A stretch of DNA of 64,000 nucleotides from Leisingera aquimarina DSM 24565 (GTDB lineage: Bacteria; Pseudomonadota; Alphaproteobacteria; Rhodobacterales; Rhodobacteraceae). The stretch covers positions 62,001 to 126,000 of the forward strand of contig NZ_KI421504.1 of assembly GCF_000473165.1 (NCBI RefSeq). The letters are read 5' to 3'. Below the pieces are notes generated by a model. The model was not told where the DNA came from. It made no database searches and saw nothing but the letters and a program-made list of their open reading frames with translations. Position numbers and translations under genes: made by a program. Of this stretch, positions 1-8,384 are shown one piece after another (position 1 is the stretch's first letter; each line of letters begins with the position of its first letter).

Positions 1-449
1 CGCTGGCCTCCCGCATCTTTTCGGTCGACGGCGTGACCGGCGTCTTTTTCGGCAATGACTTTGTGACTGTGACCAAGGCGGACAGCGTTGAGTGGGACCA
101 CATCAAACCCGCCATCCTCGGCGCGGTGATGGAGCATTACCAGTCCGGCCAGCCGGTGATGGCGGACGGCTCTGCCGATCCGGCCTCGGGCCATGCCGAA
201 CATTCCGGCGAGGACGCCGAGATCGTCAACCAGATCAAGGAACTGTTGGACAGCCGCGTGCGTCCGGCGGTGGCCCAGGACGGCGGCGACATCACCTTTC
301 ATGGGTTTGACCGCGGTGTGGTCTATCTGCATATGCAGGGCGCCTGTGCGGGCTGCCCGTCTTCGACCCTGACACTGAAGATGGGCATCGAGAACCTGCT
401 GCGCCATTATATCCCGGAAGTCACCGAGGTGCGCCCGGTTGCCGTCTGA
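1..449 (+). CDS. NifU/Nfu family Fe-S cluster scaffold or carrier protein (5' end outside window)
   Basis: The reading frame is open from base 3 and has no convincing start in the window, so the gene begins upstream. The visible part has two regions. The first about 45 residues look like the C-terminal half of an Nfu N-terminal domain. The last about 75 residues are the NifU C-terminal domain (QDGGDITFHGF, then GACAGCPSSTLTLKMGIE). The CxxC within CAGC is the cluster-binding pair. The family carries Fe-S clusters to target proteins in the cytoplasm. The stop overlaps the start of the next gene by 11 bases, so translational coupling is likely. Confidence 0.9.
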   Translation, partial: LASRIFSVDGVTGVFFGNDFVTVTKADSVEWDHIKPAILGAVMEHYQSGQPVMADGSADPASGHAEHSGEDAEIVNQIKELLDSRVRPAVAQDGGDITFHGFDRGVVYLHMQGACAGCPSSTLTLKMGIENLLRHYIPEVTEVRPVAV

Positions 450-882
450 GGCAGCCTTTCCCATTACAGGCCGCTGTTATTGCGGGGCGGTACGGCTGAA
501 ATTCAGCGCCCGCCCGCAGACGGTGGCCTATTGCCATTGCAGCGACTGCCGCCGCTGGACCGGCGGTCCTGTTGGCGCCTTCGCGGCCTTTGACGAGGCG
601 GATCTCCTCGCTGAGCCTGGTCTGGGGCCGGCGTTTTCCAGTCACCCCCGCGTCTCACGGTGGACCTGCAAGGGCTGCGGATCACCCCTGGCGGCAGCAT
701 TCGGCTATTTGCCCGGCCAGATCTATGTACCCGTTGGCATTCTGGATCAAGCGGATGAACTGGCGCCGGACATCCATTGCCACGAGGGATCCCGCCTGCC
801 CTGGCTGCATTTCACTGATGACCTGCCGCGTGCAGAAGGATCCGGGAGCGATGCGCTGAACAGCGCCGGCAGCAAGACATGA
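439..882 (+). CDS. GFA-fold (glutathione-dependent formaldehyde-activating enzyme-like) zinc protein
   Basis: 147 residues from a TTG start inside the end of the upstream Nfu gene. Zinc ligands of the GFA/CENP-V fold are visible: CYCG near residue 13, CHCSDC near 33-38 and CKGCG near 76-80. Members of the family are often named for glutathione-dependent formaldehyde activation, but the activity of most is unproven, so substrate cannot be assigned. The stop overlaps the next start (ATGA), which places the gene in one transcription unit with tsaB and the acetyltransferase gene. The TTG start is the least certain part. Confidence 0.8.
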   Translation: MPSEAAFPITGRCYCGAVRLKFSARPQTVAYCHCSDCRRWTGGPVGAFAAFDEADLLAEPGLGPAFSSHPRVSRWTCKGCGSPLAAAFGYLPGQIYVPVGILDQADELAPDIHCHEGSRLPWLHFTDDLPRAEGSGSDALNSAGSKT

Positions 883-1508
883 CCATGCAAGACACCCCCG
901 AATTCACAAATGATGGCTTTCAGCCTCTGGTTCTTGGCTTTGACACCTCGTCCGGCCATTGCGCCGCTGCGCTTTTGCGCGGGGAGGAAGTTCTGGCGTC
1001 CCGATTGGAAGAAATGACCCGCGGCCAGGCTGAGCGGCTGATGCTGCTGCTGGAGGAGGTGCTGGCCGAAGGCGGCGCCGCCTGGCAGGATATGGATGCG
1101 ATTGGCGTCGGTGTCGGGCCTGGCAATTTCACCGGCATCCGCATTGCCGTCTCCGCAGCGCGCGGGCTGGCGCTGGGACTGGAAGTTCCGGCTGTCGGCG
1201 TCGACGGATTTGACGCCCGCACCGCTGAAGGCACCCTGCCCGCCGTGCCTGCCCCGCGCAATCAGGTCTATGCCGCCTTGCCGGGTGAGGCACCGCGTCT
1301 GATGCCGCGCCAGGAGGCTGAAGATGCCGCCCACGGTGCCGGGCTGGCCTTTGTGCCCGAGGCAAGCCCGGCAGGGATTGCCGAAACCATTGCACGCATT
1401 GCCGCTGTCCGGTTCCGTACCGTGACTGAGCCGCCTGCACCGCTGTACCTGCGCACTGCTGATGCGGCACCGTCCAGTGACGTTCCGCCTGCGCTGATTG
1501 ATGAGTGA
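879..1508 (+). CDS. tsaB: tRNA threonylcarbamoyladenosine biosynthesis protein TsaB
   Basis: 209 residues. The family partners TsaD in making the t6A modification at position 37 of tRNAs that read ANN codons. An ASKHA-type ATPase N-terminus is visible (VLGFDTSSGHCAAAL, about residues 18-32), followed by the signature GVGPGNFTGIRIAVSAARG (about 72-90). The C-terminal part is shorter and less conserved than in TsaD, as expected for TsaB. It overlaps the previous gene by 4 bases, and the acetyltransferase start lies inside its end. A tsaB-rimI pairing is common in bacteria. A start at 885 is possible. Confidence 0.92.
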   Translation: MTMQDTPEFTNDGFQPLVLGFDTSSGHCAAALLRGEEVLASRLEEMTRGQAERLMLLLEEVLAEGGAAWQDMDAIGVGVGPGNFTGIRIAVSAARGLALGLEVPAVGVDGFDARTAEGTLPAVPAPRNQVYAALPGEAPRLMPRQEAEDAAHGAGLAFVPEASPAGIAETIARIAAVRFRTVTEPPAPLYLRTADAAPSSDVPPALIDE

Positions 1509-1926
1509 ACCGCTGACACCGGAGAAGATGGCCGCGACCCATGCCGCGGCCTTCACCCAATCCCGCCCCTGGCGCGCTGCAGAGTTTGCCTCCCTGCTGG
1601 ACAGCCCGCTGGTCTTTGCCGCCGGTGATGCACGCTGTTTTGCTCTGGTGCGGGTGATCGCCGATGAGGCGGAACTTTTGACCATTGCCACCGACCCCGC
1701 GCATCAGCGCCAGGGTTTGGCGCGAAGCTGCATGGCGGACTGGGAATCAGCCGTCCGGGAACGCGGTGCGGCCGAAATTTTTCTTGAGGTGGCCGAGGAC
1801 AACGCCCCGGCGCAGGCATTGTACCGTGCTTGCGGATTCGCGGAATGCGGGCGCCGGGCGGGTTATTACCGCCGGATTGGGGCAAAGGCCGCGGATGCAC
1901 TGCTAATGAGAAAAGCCTTCCGCTAG
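1501..1926 (+). CDS. rimI: GNAT family N-acetyltransferase, RimI-type
   Basis: About 141 residues from the ATG overlapping the end of tsaB. A single GNAT domain is visible: the acetyl-CoA binding segment ATDPAHQRQGLARS (about residues 63-76) contains the Q/R-x-x-G-x-G/A loop, and EVAEDNAPAQALYRACGF (about 96-113) is the typical fourth motif. RimI acetylates the N-terminal alanine of ribosomal protein S18. Its position after tsaB supports this call, but the GNAT domain alone does not fix the substrate. It closes the four-gene unit that enters the window. Confidence 0.82.
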   Translation: MSEPLTPEKMAATHAAAFTQSRPWRAAEFASLLDSPLVFAAGDARCFALVRVIADEAELLTIATDPAHQRQGLARSCMADWESAVRERGAAEIFLEVAEDNAPAQALYRACGFAECGRRAGYYRRIGAKAADALLMRKAFR

Positions 1927-1966
1927 GCCAGTTGCGCGGATTTCGCACCAAATGGTCAAAAAGCGG

Positions 1967-1996
1967 TTGACCCTCTCCCCGCCCTGCAGGCTAAAT
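1967..1996 (+). promoter_or_regulatory. possible sigma-70-type promoter of the BMP transporter operon
   Basis: TTGACC at 1967-1972 and CTAAAT at 1991-1996 with an 18-base spacer, about 85 bases ahead of the substrate-binding protein start. The -35 is close to consensus and the -10 is weak. No operator was recognised. Confidence 0.35.
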
Positions 1997-2080
1997 TGCC
2001 GCACCCTTTAAGGCCTGAACGGGGCCGGGCAGCGGACCCCCCCGCTGCATCCAACAATAATGACAGTGGGAGTTAACCTG

Positions 2081-3076
2081 ATGACCCTGATGAAATCGCT
2101 GATGGGCGCAGCCGCGTCGCTGGCCCTGACCGCAGGTGCCGCGCTGGCCGAGCCCGCGCTGATCTTCGACCTGGGCGGCAAGTTCGACAAGAGCTTCAAC
2201 GAGGCCGCGCATGGCGGCGCACAGCGCTGGGCCGACGAGACCGGCGAAAGCTACCGCGAGATCGAACTGCAATCCGAAGCCCAGCGCGAGCAGGCGCTGC
2301 GCCGCTTTGCCGAAGCAGGCGCCAACCCGATTGTGATGGTCGGCTTTGCCTTTGCCGATGCCCTGGGTCAGGTCGCGGCTGACTACCCGGATACCAAGTT
2401 CACCATCATCGACATGGTGGTCGAAGGCGACAACGTGCGCTCGGTGGTGTTCAACGAGCATGAAGGCTCGTACTTGGTTGGCATGATGGCGGCGATGGCG
2501 TCGAAGTCGAACACCGTTGGCTTTATCGGCGGCATGGACATTCCGCTGATCCGCAAGTTTGCCTGCGGCTATGCCGAGGGCGTCAAGGCGGCCAACCCGG
2601 ACGCCAACGTGATTTCCAACATGACCGGCACCACCCCGGCGGCCTGGAACGACCCGGTAAAAGGATCCGAGCTGACCAAGGCACAGATCAGCCAAGGCGC
2701 TGATGTGGTCTATGCCGCGGCCGGCGGCACCGGTGTCGGCGTGCTGCAGACCGCAGCTGACGAAGGCATTCTGTCGATCGGCGTGGACAGCAACCAGAAC
2801 CACTTGCACCCGGGCAAGGTGCTGACCTCAATGACCAAGAAGGTCGGCAACGCGGTTTTCGAGGCGTTCTCGGATGGCGCGGACATGGAAACCGGCTTCT
2901 CGGTCATGGGCCTGGCCAATGGCGGTGTCGGCTATGCCATGGACGAGCACAACGCCTCGCTGGTGTCCGCTGACATGCAGGCAGCAGTGGACGATGCAGC
3001 CGCCAAGATCGCCTCGGGTGAGATCAAGGTGCATGACTACATGTCGGATGACAACTGCCCCGTGCTGAGCTTCTAA
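2081..3076 (+). CDS. BMP-family ABC transporter substrate-binding protein (nucleoside/purine type)
   Basis: About 331 residues from ATG 2081, chosen because TGGGAG sits 8 bases upstream; an in-frame ATG at 2060 lacks this. The N-terminus is a Sec signal peptide (hydrophobic LMGAAASLALTAGAALA, cleavage near AEP) without a lipobox cysteine, so the mature protein is likely free in the periplasm. The PnrA/Med fold is recognised from DLGGKFDKSFNEAA near the N-terminus and GVDSNQNHLHPGKVLTSMTK in the last third. The family binds nucleosides or related purines. It starts an operon with an ATPase and two permeases. Confidence 0.92.
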   Translation: MTLMKSLMGAAASLALTAGAALAEPALIFDLGGKFDKSFNEAAHGGAQRWADETGESYREIELQSEAQREQALRRFAEAGANPIVMVGFAFADALGQVAADYPDTKFTIIDMVVEGDNVRSVVFNEHEGSYLVGMMAAMASKSNTVGFIGGMDIPLIRKFACGYAEGVKAANPDANVISNMTGTTPAAWNDPVKGSELTKAQISQGADVVYAAAGGTGVGVLQTAADEGILSIGVDSNQNHLHPGKVLTSMTKKVGNAVFEAFSDGADMETGFSVMGLANGGVGYAMDEHNASLVSADMQAAVDDAAAKIASGEIKVHDYMSDDNCPVLSF

Positions 3077-3094
3077 TAGAGAAAGCCCCAGGCC

Positions 3095-3448
3095 ATGACG
3101 GATTCACTTCACACTCTGTTTGCGGCCTGGGGCGACCCATCGCCCGAAACCCGCGCCGAAAAGACGGACGCCGCAATCGGGCCCGGATTTTATTACTCCG
3201 ATCCCAACAATCCTGCCCCCATCGAAGGGCGCGACGCCTATCTGGATTACATCACGCAGTTCAGCGCGATGATGCCGGGCGCCGCGGCCAGGGTGGTTGC
3301 CATTTCGGAACACCACGGCCATGCGCGCGCCACGGTGGATTTCGAAAAAGACGGCCAGCGCATGGTGCGCGGCCAGTATTTTGCCGATCTTAAAGACGGC
3401 AAGGTGGTGCGGCTGATCGGATTTACAGGCATTGGAGAGCCCGATTGA
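3095..3448 (+). CDS. SnoaL/NTF2-like small protein in the BMP transporter operon
   Basis: 117 residues, 18 bases after the binding-protein gene, with its stop overlapping the ATPase start. The pattern is that of a SnoaL-like NTF2 fold: an N-terminal helix (LHTLFAAWGDPSPETR), FYYSDPNNPAPIEGRDAYLDYI and a C-terminal strand pair ending VRLIGFTGIGEPD. NTF2-like folds include isomerases, hydrolases and carriers, so no reaction can be given. Its position inside the transporter operon suggests a role connected with the imported compound. That is inference only. Confidence 0.75.
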   Translation: MTDSLHTLFAAWGDPSPETRAEKTDAAIGPGFYYSDPNNPAPIEGRDAYLDYITQFSAMMPGAAARVVAISEHHGHARATVDFEKDGQRMVRGQYFADLKDGKVVRLIGFTGIGEPD

Positions 3449-4974
3449 CCGCCCCCGCCATTGAACTCAAAGGTATCTCCAAAGCCTTTGGCCCGGTCCA
3501 GGCGAACAAGGACATTTCCATCAGTGTCGCCCCCGGTACAATTCACGGGATCATCGGTGAAAACGGTGCAGGCAAATCGACGCTGATGTCGATCCTCTAC
3601 GGCTTTTACAAGGCCGACAAAGGCCAGGTCTGGATAAAGGGACAGCGGACCGCGATCCCCGACAGCCAGGCGGCGATTGCCGCAGGCATCGGCATGGTGT
3701 TCCAGCATTTCAAGCTGGTGGAGAATTTCACTGTGCTGGAAAACATTGTGCTAGGGGCCGAGGACAGCGGCATGCTGATGCCCTCGCTGCGCCGCGCCCG
3801 CAAGGAACTGAAGGCGCTGGAGGAGGAATACGAGCTGTTCGTGGACCCCGACGCCCGCATCGACGAGATCGGCGTCGGCATGCAGCAGCGGGTTGAGATC
3901 CTGAAGGCGCTGTACCGCAAGGCGGAAATCCTGATCCTGGACGAGCCGACCGGCGTGCTGACGCCGTCCGAGGCGGACCAGCTGTTCCGTATCCTCGACC
4001 GGCTGCGGGCAGAAGGAAAGACCATCATCCTGATCACCCACAAGCTGCGGGAGATCATGGAGTATACCGATACGGTTTCCGTGATGCGGCGCGGTGAGAT
4101 GACCGCCACCGTCAAGACCGCGGAAACCAGCCCCGAACACCTGGCCGAACTGATGGTGGGCCGCAAGGTGCTGCTGCGCGTCGACAAGGTGCCGGCCCGG
4201 CCCGGCGCGCCGATCCTTGAAATTGAAAACCTGCGGGTGGTGGACGAGGTCGGCGTTGAGCGCGTCAAAGGCATCGACCTGACCGTGCGTGCAGGTGAGA
4301 TTGTCGGCATCGCAGGGGTGGCCGGCAATGGACAGTCGGAGCTGCTGGAAGTCTTGGGCGGCATGCGGGCAGGCAGCGGCAGTATCAAACTGCATGGCAC
4401 CTCTTTGCCGCTTGAGGGCTCGGGCGCGGACGCCAGCGCGCGGCGACTCGCCCATATCGGCCATGTCCCGGAGGACCGTCAGCGCGAGGGTCTCATCATG
4501 GATTTCCACGCCTGGGAGAATGTGGCCTTCGGCTATCATCGCGATCCGGCCTACAACAGCGGCCTGCTGATGGATAATGCCGCCCTGCGGGCGGATACCG
4601 CAGCCAAGATGGAGAAATTCGACGTGCGCCCGCCCGATCCCTGGCTGGCCGCCAAAAGCTTTTCCGGCGGCAACCAGCAGAAAATCGTGGTGGCGCGGGA
4701 GATCGAGCGCAACCCGGAGCTTTTGCTGATCGGCCAGCCGACCCGCGGCGTCGATATCGGCGCGATTGAGTTCATTCACAAACAGATCGTAGCTTTGCGC
4801 GATCAGGGCAAGGCGATCCTGCTGGTCTCGGTCGAACTGGAGGAGATCCTGTCGCTGGCGGACAGGGTTGCGGTGATGTTCGACGGCATGATCATGGGGG
4901 AGCGCCCCGCCGATCAGACCGACGAGAAAGAGCTTGGCCTGCTGATGGCCGGTGTCGCGGGGGAGGCCGCGTAG
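3445..4974 (+). CDS. ABC transporter ATP-binding protein with two ATPase domains (BMP/nucleoside type)
   Basis: 509 residues from a TTG start overlapping the previous stop. Two ABC domains lie in tandem. The first has Walker A GENGAGKST (about residue 38) and Walker B ILILDEPTGVLTP (about 165). The second has a modified Walker A GVAGNGQSE (about 295) and signature FSGGNQQKIVVARE (about 410). One degenerate and one canonical half is usual for sugar/nucleoside-type ATPases. It energises uptake with the binding protein and the two permeases. The last bases (GGGAGG) also form a ribosome site for what follows. Confidence 0.95.
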   Translation: MTAPAIELKGISKAFGPVQANKDISISVAPGTIHGIIGENGAGKSTLMSILYGFYKADKGQVWIKGQRTAIPDSQAAIAAGIGMVFQHFKLVENFTVLENIVLGAEDSGMLMPSLRRARKELKALEEEYELFVDPDARIDEIGVGMQQRVEILKALYRKAEILILDEPTGVLTPSEADQLFRILDRLRAEGKTIILITHKLREIMEYTDTVSVMRRGEMTATVKTAETSPEHLAELMVGRKVLLRVDKVPARPGAPILEIENLRVVDEVGVERVKGIDLTVRAGEIVGIAGVAGNGQSELLEVLGGMRAGSGSIKLHGTSLPLEGSGADASARRLAHIGHVPEDRQREGLIMDFHAWENVAFGYHRDPAYNSGLLMDNAALRADTAAKMEKFDVRPPDPWLAAKSFSGGNQQKIVVAREIERNPELLLIGQPTRGVDIGAIEFIHKQIVALRDQGKAILLVSVELEEILSLADRVAVMFDGMIMGERPADQTDEKELGLLMAGVAGEAA

Positions 4975-5112
4975 ATGTTTGCAAGAAAAATGAGCAACGC
5001 AGGTCAGCACCCGGCTCTGAGGGGGCGGGAAACACCCTCCCGCGGGGAGGGCCGGGCGCTGACCGGGCTGCTTCGTACCCCGGTCAAAGATGCAAATCTG
5101 GGGGCCGCGTAA
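4965..5112 (+). repeat. 138-base REP-like insertion flanked by 9-base direct repeats
   Basis: GGCCGCGTA occurs at 4965-4973 and again at 5103-5111, exactly 138 bases apart, each copy ending in a stop codon (TAG, TAA) directly followed by ATG. Between them is a G+C-rich imperfect hairpin. Its outer arms are CAGCACCCGGC (from 5005) and GCCGGGCGCTG (to 5061), with inner arms CCCTCCC (5035-5041) and GGGAGGG (5045-5051). A 45-codon open frame spans it with GGGAGG 8 bases upstream, but its basic, repeat-derived peptide looks incidental. A related hairpin lies at 39033-39095. Confidence 0.65.
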
Positions 5113-6207
5113 ATGGATAAAATGCCGAAATGGGCAGATGTGGTTCTGATCCCGCTGATCAGCCTTTTGCTGGCCGCGATCCTGTCAGCTTTGGTGATCC
5201 TCGGGATCGGAGAAGACCCGGTGGCCGCGGTCAAGCTGATGGTTCAGGGCGCACTGGGGTCCACCTATGGCTGGGGTTACACGCTTTATTACGCCACCAA
5301 TTTCATGTTCACCGGCCTGGCGGTGGCGGTGGCCGCGCACGCCGGCCTGTTCAACATCGGCGGCGAGGGCCAGGCGATGCTGGGCGGACTGGGCGTGGCT
5401 TTGGTCTGTCTGCTGATCCCCTGGCCGCATTGGTCGCTGGCGCTGATCTTTGCCGCACTGGGCGCCGGGATTTTCGGCGCCGCCTGGGCCGCGATCCCTG
5501 CTTACCTGCAGGCCAAACGCGGCAGCCATATCGTGATCACCACCATCATGTTCAACTTCATCGCCGCAGCGGTGCTGAACTATGTGCTGGTCAACGTGCT
5601 GCGCCCTGAAGGCTCGATGGATCCGGCCACTGCGCGCTTCCCCGAGGCCGTGCATCTGCCGTCCCTGCATGAGCTTCTGGCACCGATCGGCATCAGCTTT
5701 TCCAAGTCGGCCCCGGCCAATGTCAGCCTGCTGGTGGCCGTCGGCGCCTGCCTGTTTGTCTGGCTGCTGGTCTGGCGCACGCCGCTGGGCTATGAAATCC
5801 GCAGCTTGGGGAAATCGGAACCGGGCGCGCGCTATGCCGGGATTTCTCCGGTCCGGACCGTTATGATCGCCATGCTGATCTCCGGCGCGCTGGCCGGCAT
5901 GATGGCGGTCAACAACGTCATGGGCGAGGCCGAGCGGCTGGTGCTGAACGCCACCGAAGGCGCCGGTTTCATCGGCATTGCGGTGGCGTTGATGGGGCGC
6001 AACCACCCGTTTGGCGTGTTTTTGGCAGCGATCCTCTTTGGTTTCCTCTATCAGGGCGGCGCGGAACTGGCACTCTGGACCTCGATCCCGCGCGAGCTGA
6101 TCGTGGTGATCCAGGCCCTGGTGATCCTGTTCACCGGCGCGCTGGACAACATGGTGCGGATGCCGCTTGAGAAGATCTTCCTGGCGGTACGGAAGGGGCG
6201 GAGCTAA
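5113..6207 (+). CDS. ABC transporter permease, BMP/nucleoside type (first permease)
   Basis: 364 residues of mostly membrane segments, starting at the ATG directly after the preceding TAA. The family hallmark GLFNIGGEGQAMLGGLG (about residues 77-93) is present, as is the permease loop EIRSLGKSEPGARYAGIS (about 233-250). It forms the inner-membrane channel with the second permease, whose start overlaps its stop by one base (TAATG). It is the larger of the two permeases, as is usual in this transporter class. Substrate (nucleoside or purine) is inferred from the family and from the binding protein. Confidence 0.93.
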   Translation: MDKMPKWADVVLIPLISLLLAAILSALVILGIGEDPVAAVKLMVQGALGSTYGWGYTLYYATNFMFTGLAVAVAAHAGLFNIGGEGQAMLGGLGVALVCLLIPWPHWSLALIFAALGAGIFGAAWAAIPAYLQAKRGSHIVITTIMFNFIAAAVLNYVLVNVLRPEGSMDPATARFPEAVHLPSLHELLAPIGISFSKSAPANVSLLVAVGACLFVWLLVWRTPLGYEIRSLGKSEPGARYAGISPVRTVMIAMLISGALAGMMAVNNVMGEAERLVLNATEGAGFIGIAVALMGRNHPFGVFLAAILFGFLYQGGAELALWTSIPRELIVVIQALVILFTGALDNMVRMPLEKIFLAVRKGRS

Positions 6208-7172
6208 TGGATTTCCTGACGATCATCCAACTGCTGGACTCCACCGTCCGCTTGGCCACGCCTTTGCTGCTGGCTTGCCTTGCAGGCCTGTTCTCCGAGC
6301 GCGCGGGCATCTTCGACATCGGCCTGGAAGGCAAGATGCTGATGGCTGCCTTCTTTTCCGCCACTGTCGCGGCAGTTACCGGCAATGTCTGGCTGGGGCT
6401 GCTGGCCGGTATCGGATCCTCGCTGGTGCTGGCGGGGTTGCACGGCGTCGCGTCGATCACTTTCCGCGGCAATCAGCTGATCTCCGGCGTCGCAATCAAC
6501 TTCCTGGCGGCGGGCATGACCGTGCTGATTGCCCAGGACTGGTTCCAGCAGGGCGGCCGCACGCCGTCTCTGTTCAGCGGCGGGCGTTTCACCCCGATAG
6601 ACCTGCCCTCTGCCGAAAACGTGTCGGGCGTGCCAGTGCTGGGCCCGATCTACTCAGAGCTGCTCTCCGGACACTCGATCCTGGTTTACATTGCCTTCCT
6701 GGCGGTGCCAGCGACTTGGTGGGTGCTCTTCCGTACCCGGTTCGGCCTGCGCCTGCGCGCGGTGGGCGAGAACCCGGCGGCGGTGGATACTGCCGGCGTC
6801 TCGGTAGTCGGCCTGCGCTACGCGGCAGTGATGATCTGCGGGCTGCTGTGCGGCATTGCCGGCGCTTATCTGGCCACCGCGCTGCAGGCAGGCTTTGTCA
6901 AGGATATGACCGCCGGGCGCGGCTTCATCGCCCTGGCGGCGCTGATCTTTGCCAAGTGGCGGCCTTGGCACGCCATGGGCGCCTGCCTGTTGTTCGGCCT
7001 GCTGCAGGCCGTCGCGCTGCGGTTCCAGAACATCGAGCTGGGGGGCATCACCATCCCGGTGCAGGCGATGGACGCCCTACCCTATGTGCTGACGGTGGTG
7101 ATCCTTGCGGGTTTTGTCGGCAGGGCGATCCCGCCCCGCGCCGGCGGCGAGCCCTACGTCAAGGAGCGCTGA
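6207..7172 (+). CDS. ABC transporter permease, BMP/nucleoside type (second permease)
   Basis: 321 residues with about eight to ten hydrophobic segments. The family motif ERAGIFDIGLEGKMLMAAF lies near residues 32-50, and LRLRAVGENPAAVDTAGVSV (about 180-200) is the ATPase-contact loop. The gene starts on the last base of the previous stop, so expression is coupled. It completes the import system. A hairpin 20 bases after the stop probably ends the operon. Confidence 0.94.
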   Translation: MDFLTIIQLLDSTVRLATPLLLACLAGLFSERAGIFDIGLEGKMLMAAFFSATVAAVTGNVWLGLLAGIGSSLVLAGLHGVASITFRGNQLISGVAINFLAAGMTVLIAQDWFQQGGRTPSLFSGGRFTPIDLPSAENVSGVPVLGPIYSELLSGHSILVYIAFLAVPATWWVLFRTRFGLRLRAVGENPAAVDTAGVSVVGLRYAAVMICGLLCGIAGAYLATALQAGFVKDMTAGRGFIALAALIFAKWRPWHAMGACLLFGLLQAVALRFQNIELGGITIPVQAMDALPYVLTVVILAGFVGRAIPPRAGGEPYVKER

Positions 7173-7193
7173 CTCCAGCAGCAACCTTCCTGA

Positions 7194-7227
7194 AACGCCC
7201 GGCCTCGCGCCGGACGTTTGCTTTTCC
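7194..7227 (+). terminator. probable terminator of the BMP transporter operon
   Basis: Arms AAACG-C-CCGGC (7194-7204) and GCCGG-A-CGTTT (7210-7220) form a stem with one C/A mismatch and loop CTCGC, followed by GCTTTTCC. The rest of 7228-7458 up to the next gene shows no further feature. Confidence 0.6.
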
Positions 7228-7458
7228 AAACCTTCCTTCTTTTCCGGATCGAGGGCCGCCAAAGCGGGCGCGCAGATGCTCAGTCCATCCTTGACGCAAA
7301 AAAGAGAGGCACACACTGGGAGTGGCCCTCTGAGGCGCAGCCCTGCCCCGCGCCGCAAACCCAGCGATAAGTCCAGTTTGATGCGTCAAATCAGTCCTGC
7401 ACGCTGCAGAGCGGCATAGATCATTGATTTTTGAACGAACTGCGGTTTAACAAGGACC

Positions 7459-8382
7459 ATGCAGATATACCTTCCCATAGCTGAGGTCTCGGTCAATGCC
7501 TTCCTTCTCCTGGGCCTCGGGGGAATGGTCGGGGTTCTCTCGGGCATGTTCGGAGTCGGCGGCGGCTTCCTGATGACACCGCTGTTGTTTTTCATCGGCA
7601 TCCCGCCGGCGGTGGCGGTGGCTACGGAAGCGAACCAGATTGTCGCCTCGTCCTTTTCCGGGGTGCTGGCGCATTTCCGAAGGCGCACCGTCGATATCAA
7701 AATGGGACTTGTGCTGCAGGCCGGCGGCCTGATGGGCGCGGCGCTTGGGGTGGTGGTGTTCAACTACCTCAAGGCGCTTGGCCAAGTCGATCTGCTGGTC
7801 AAGCTTTGCTATGTCGTCTTCCTGGGTGTGGTCGGCGGGCTGATGTTCATCGAAAGCCTGAACGCCATCCGCAAATCCAAGAAAGCGGGCGGCGCGGCAC
7901 CTGCCGCCCGGCGCCAGCGCAGCTGGGTGCATGCGCTGCCGTTCAAGATGCGGTTCCGCACCTCCGGCCTTTACATTTCGGTGATCCCGCCGGTCCTGGT
8001 TGGCGTCTGCGTCGGCATCCTGGCCGCCATCATGGGGGTCGGCGGCGGTTTCATCATGGTGCCTGCAATGATCTACATCCTTGGCATGCCGACCAAAGTG
8101 GTTGTCGGCACCTCGCTGTTCCAGATCATAACGGTGACCGCCTTCACTACCATGCTGCATGCCACCACCAACTATACGGTGGACATCGTTCTGGCAGTGC
8201 TGCTGCTGGTCGGCGGCGTGATCGGCGCCCAGATCGGCACCCGCATCGGTGTCTATCTCAAGGCCGAACAGCTGCGGATCCTGCTGGCGCTGATGGTGAT
8301 CATCGTCTGCGTCAAGCTGGGCCTTGAGCTGCTGCTGCAACCGGCTGAGCTGTACTCCCTCGGCGCTGCGGGAGGCCACTGA
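7459..8382 (+). CDS. TauE/SafE family sulfite exporter-like membrane permease
   Basis: 307 residues with two halves of similar design. The first half has GMFGVGGGFLMTPLLFFIG (about residues 28-46), and the repeat AAIMGVGGGFIMVPAMIYI lies near 191-209. This duplicated glycine-rich motif defines the family. Members export sulfite, sulfoacetate or other small organic anions, so the substrate cannot be fixed here. The gene is followed two bases later by the TIGR02186 gene. That pairing recurs in alphaproteobacteria and suggests a joint function at the cytoplasmic membrane. Confidence 0.9.
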   Translation: MQIYLPIAEVSVNAFLLLGLGGMVGVLSGMFGVGGGFLMTPLLFFIGIPPAVAVATEANQIVASSFSGVLAHFRRRTVDIKMGLVLQAGGLMGAALGVVVFNYLKALGQVDLLVKLCYVVFLGVVGGLMFIESLNAIRKSKKAGGAAPAARRQRSWVHALPFKMRFRTSGLYISVIPPVLVGVCVGILAAIMGVGGGFIMVPAMIYILGMPTKVVVGTSLFQIITVTAFTTMLHATTNYTVDIVLAVLLLVGGVIGAQIGTRIGVYLKAEQLRILLALMVIIVCVKLGLELLLQPAELYSLGAAGGH

Positions 8383-8384
8383 TC

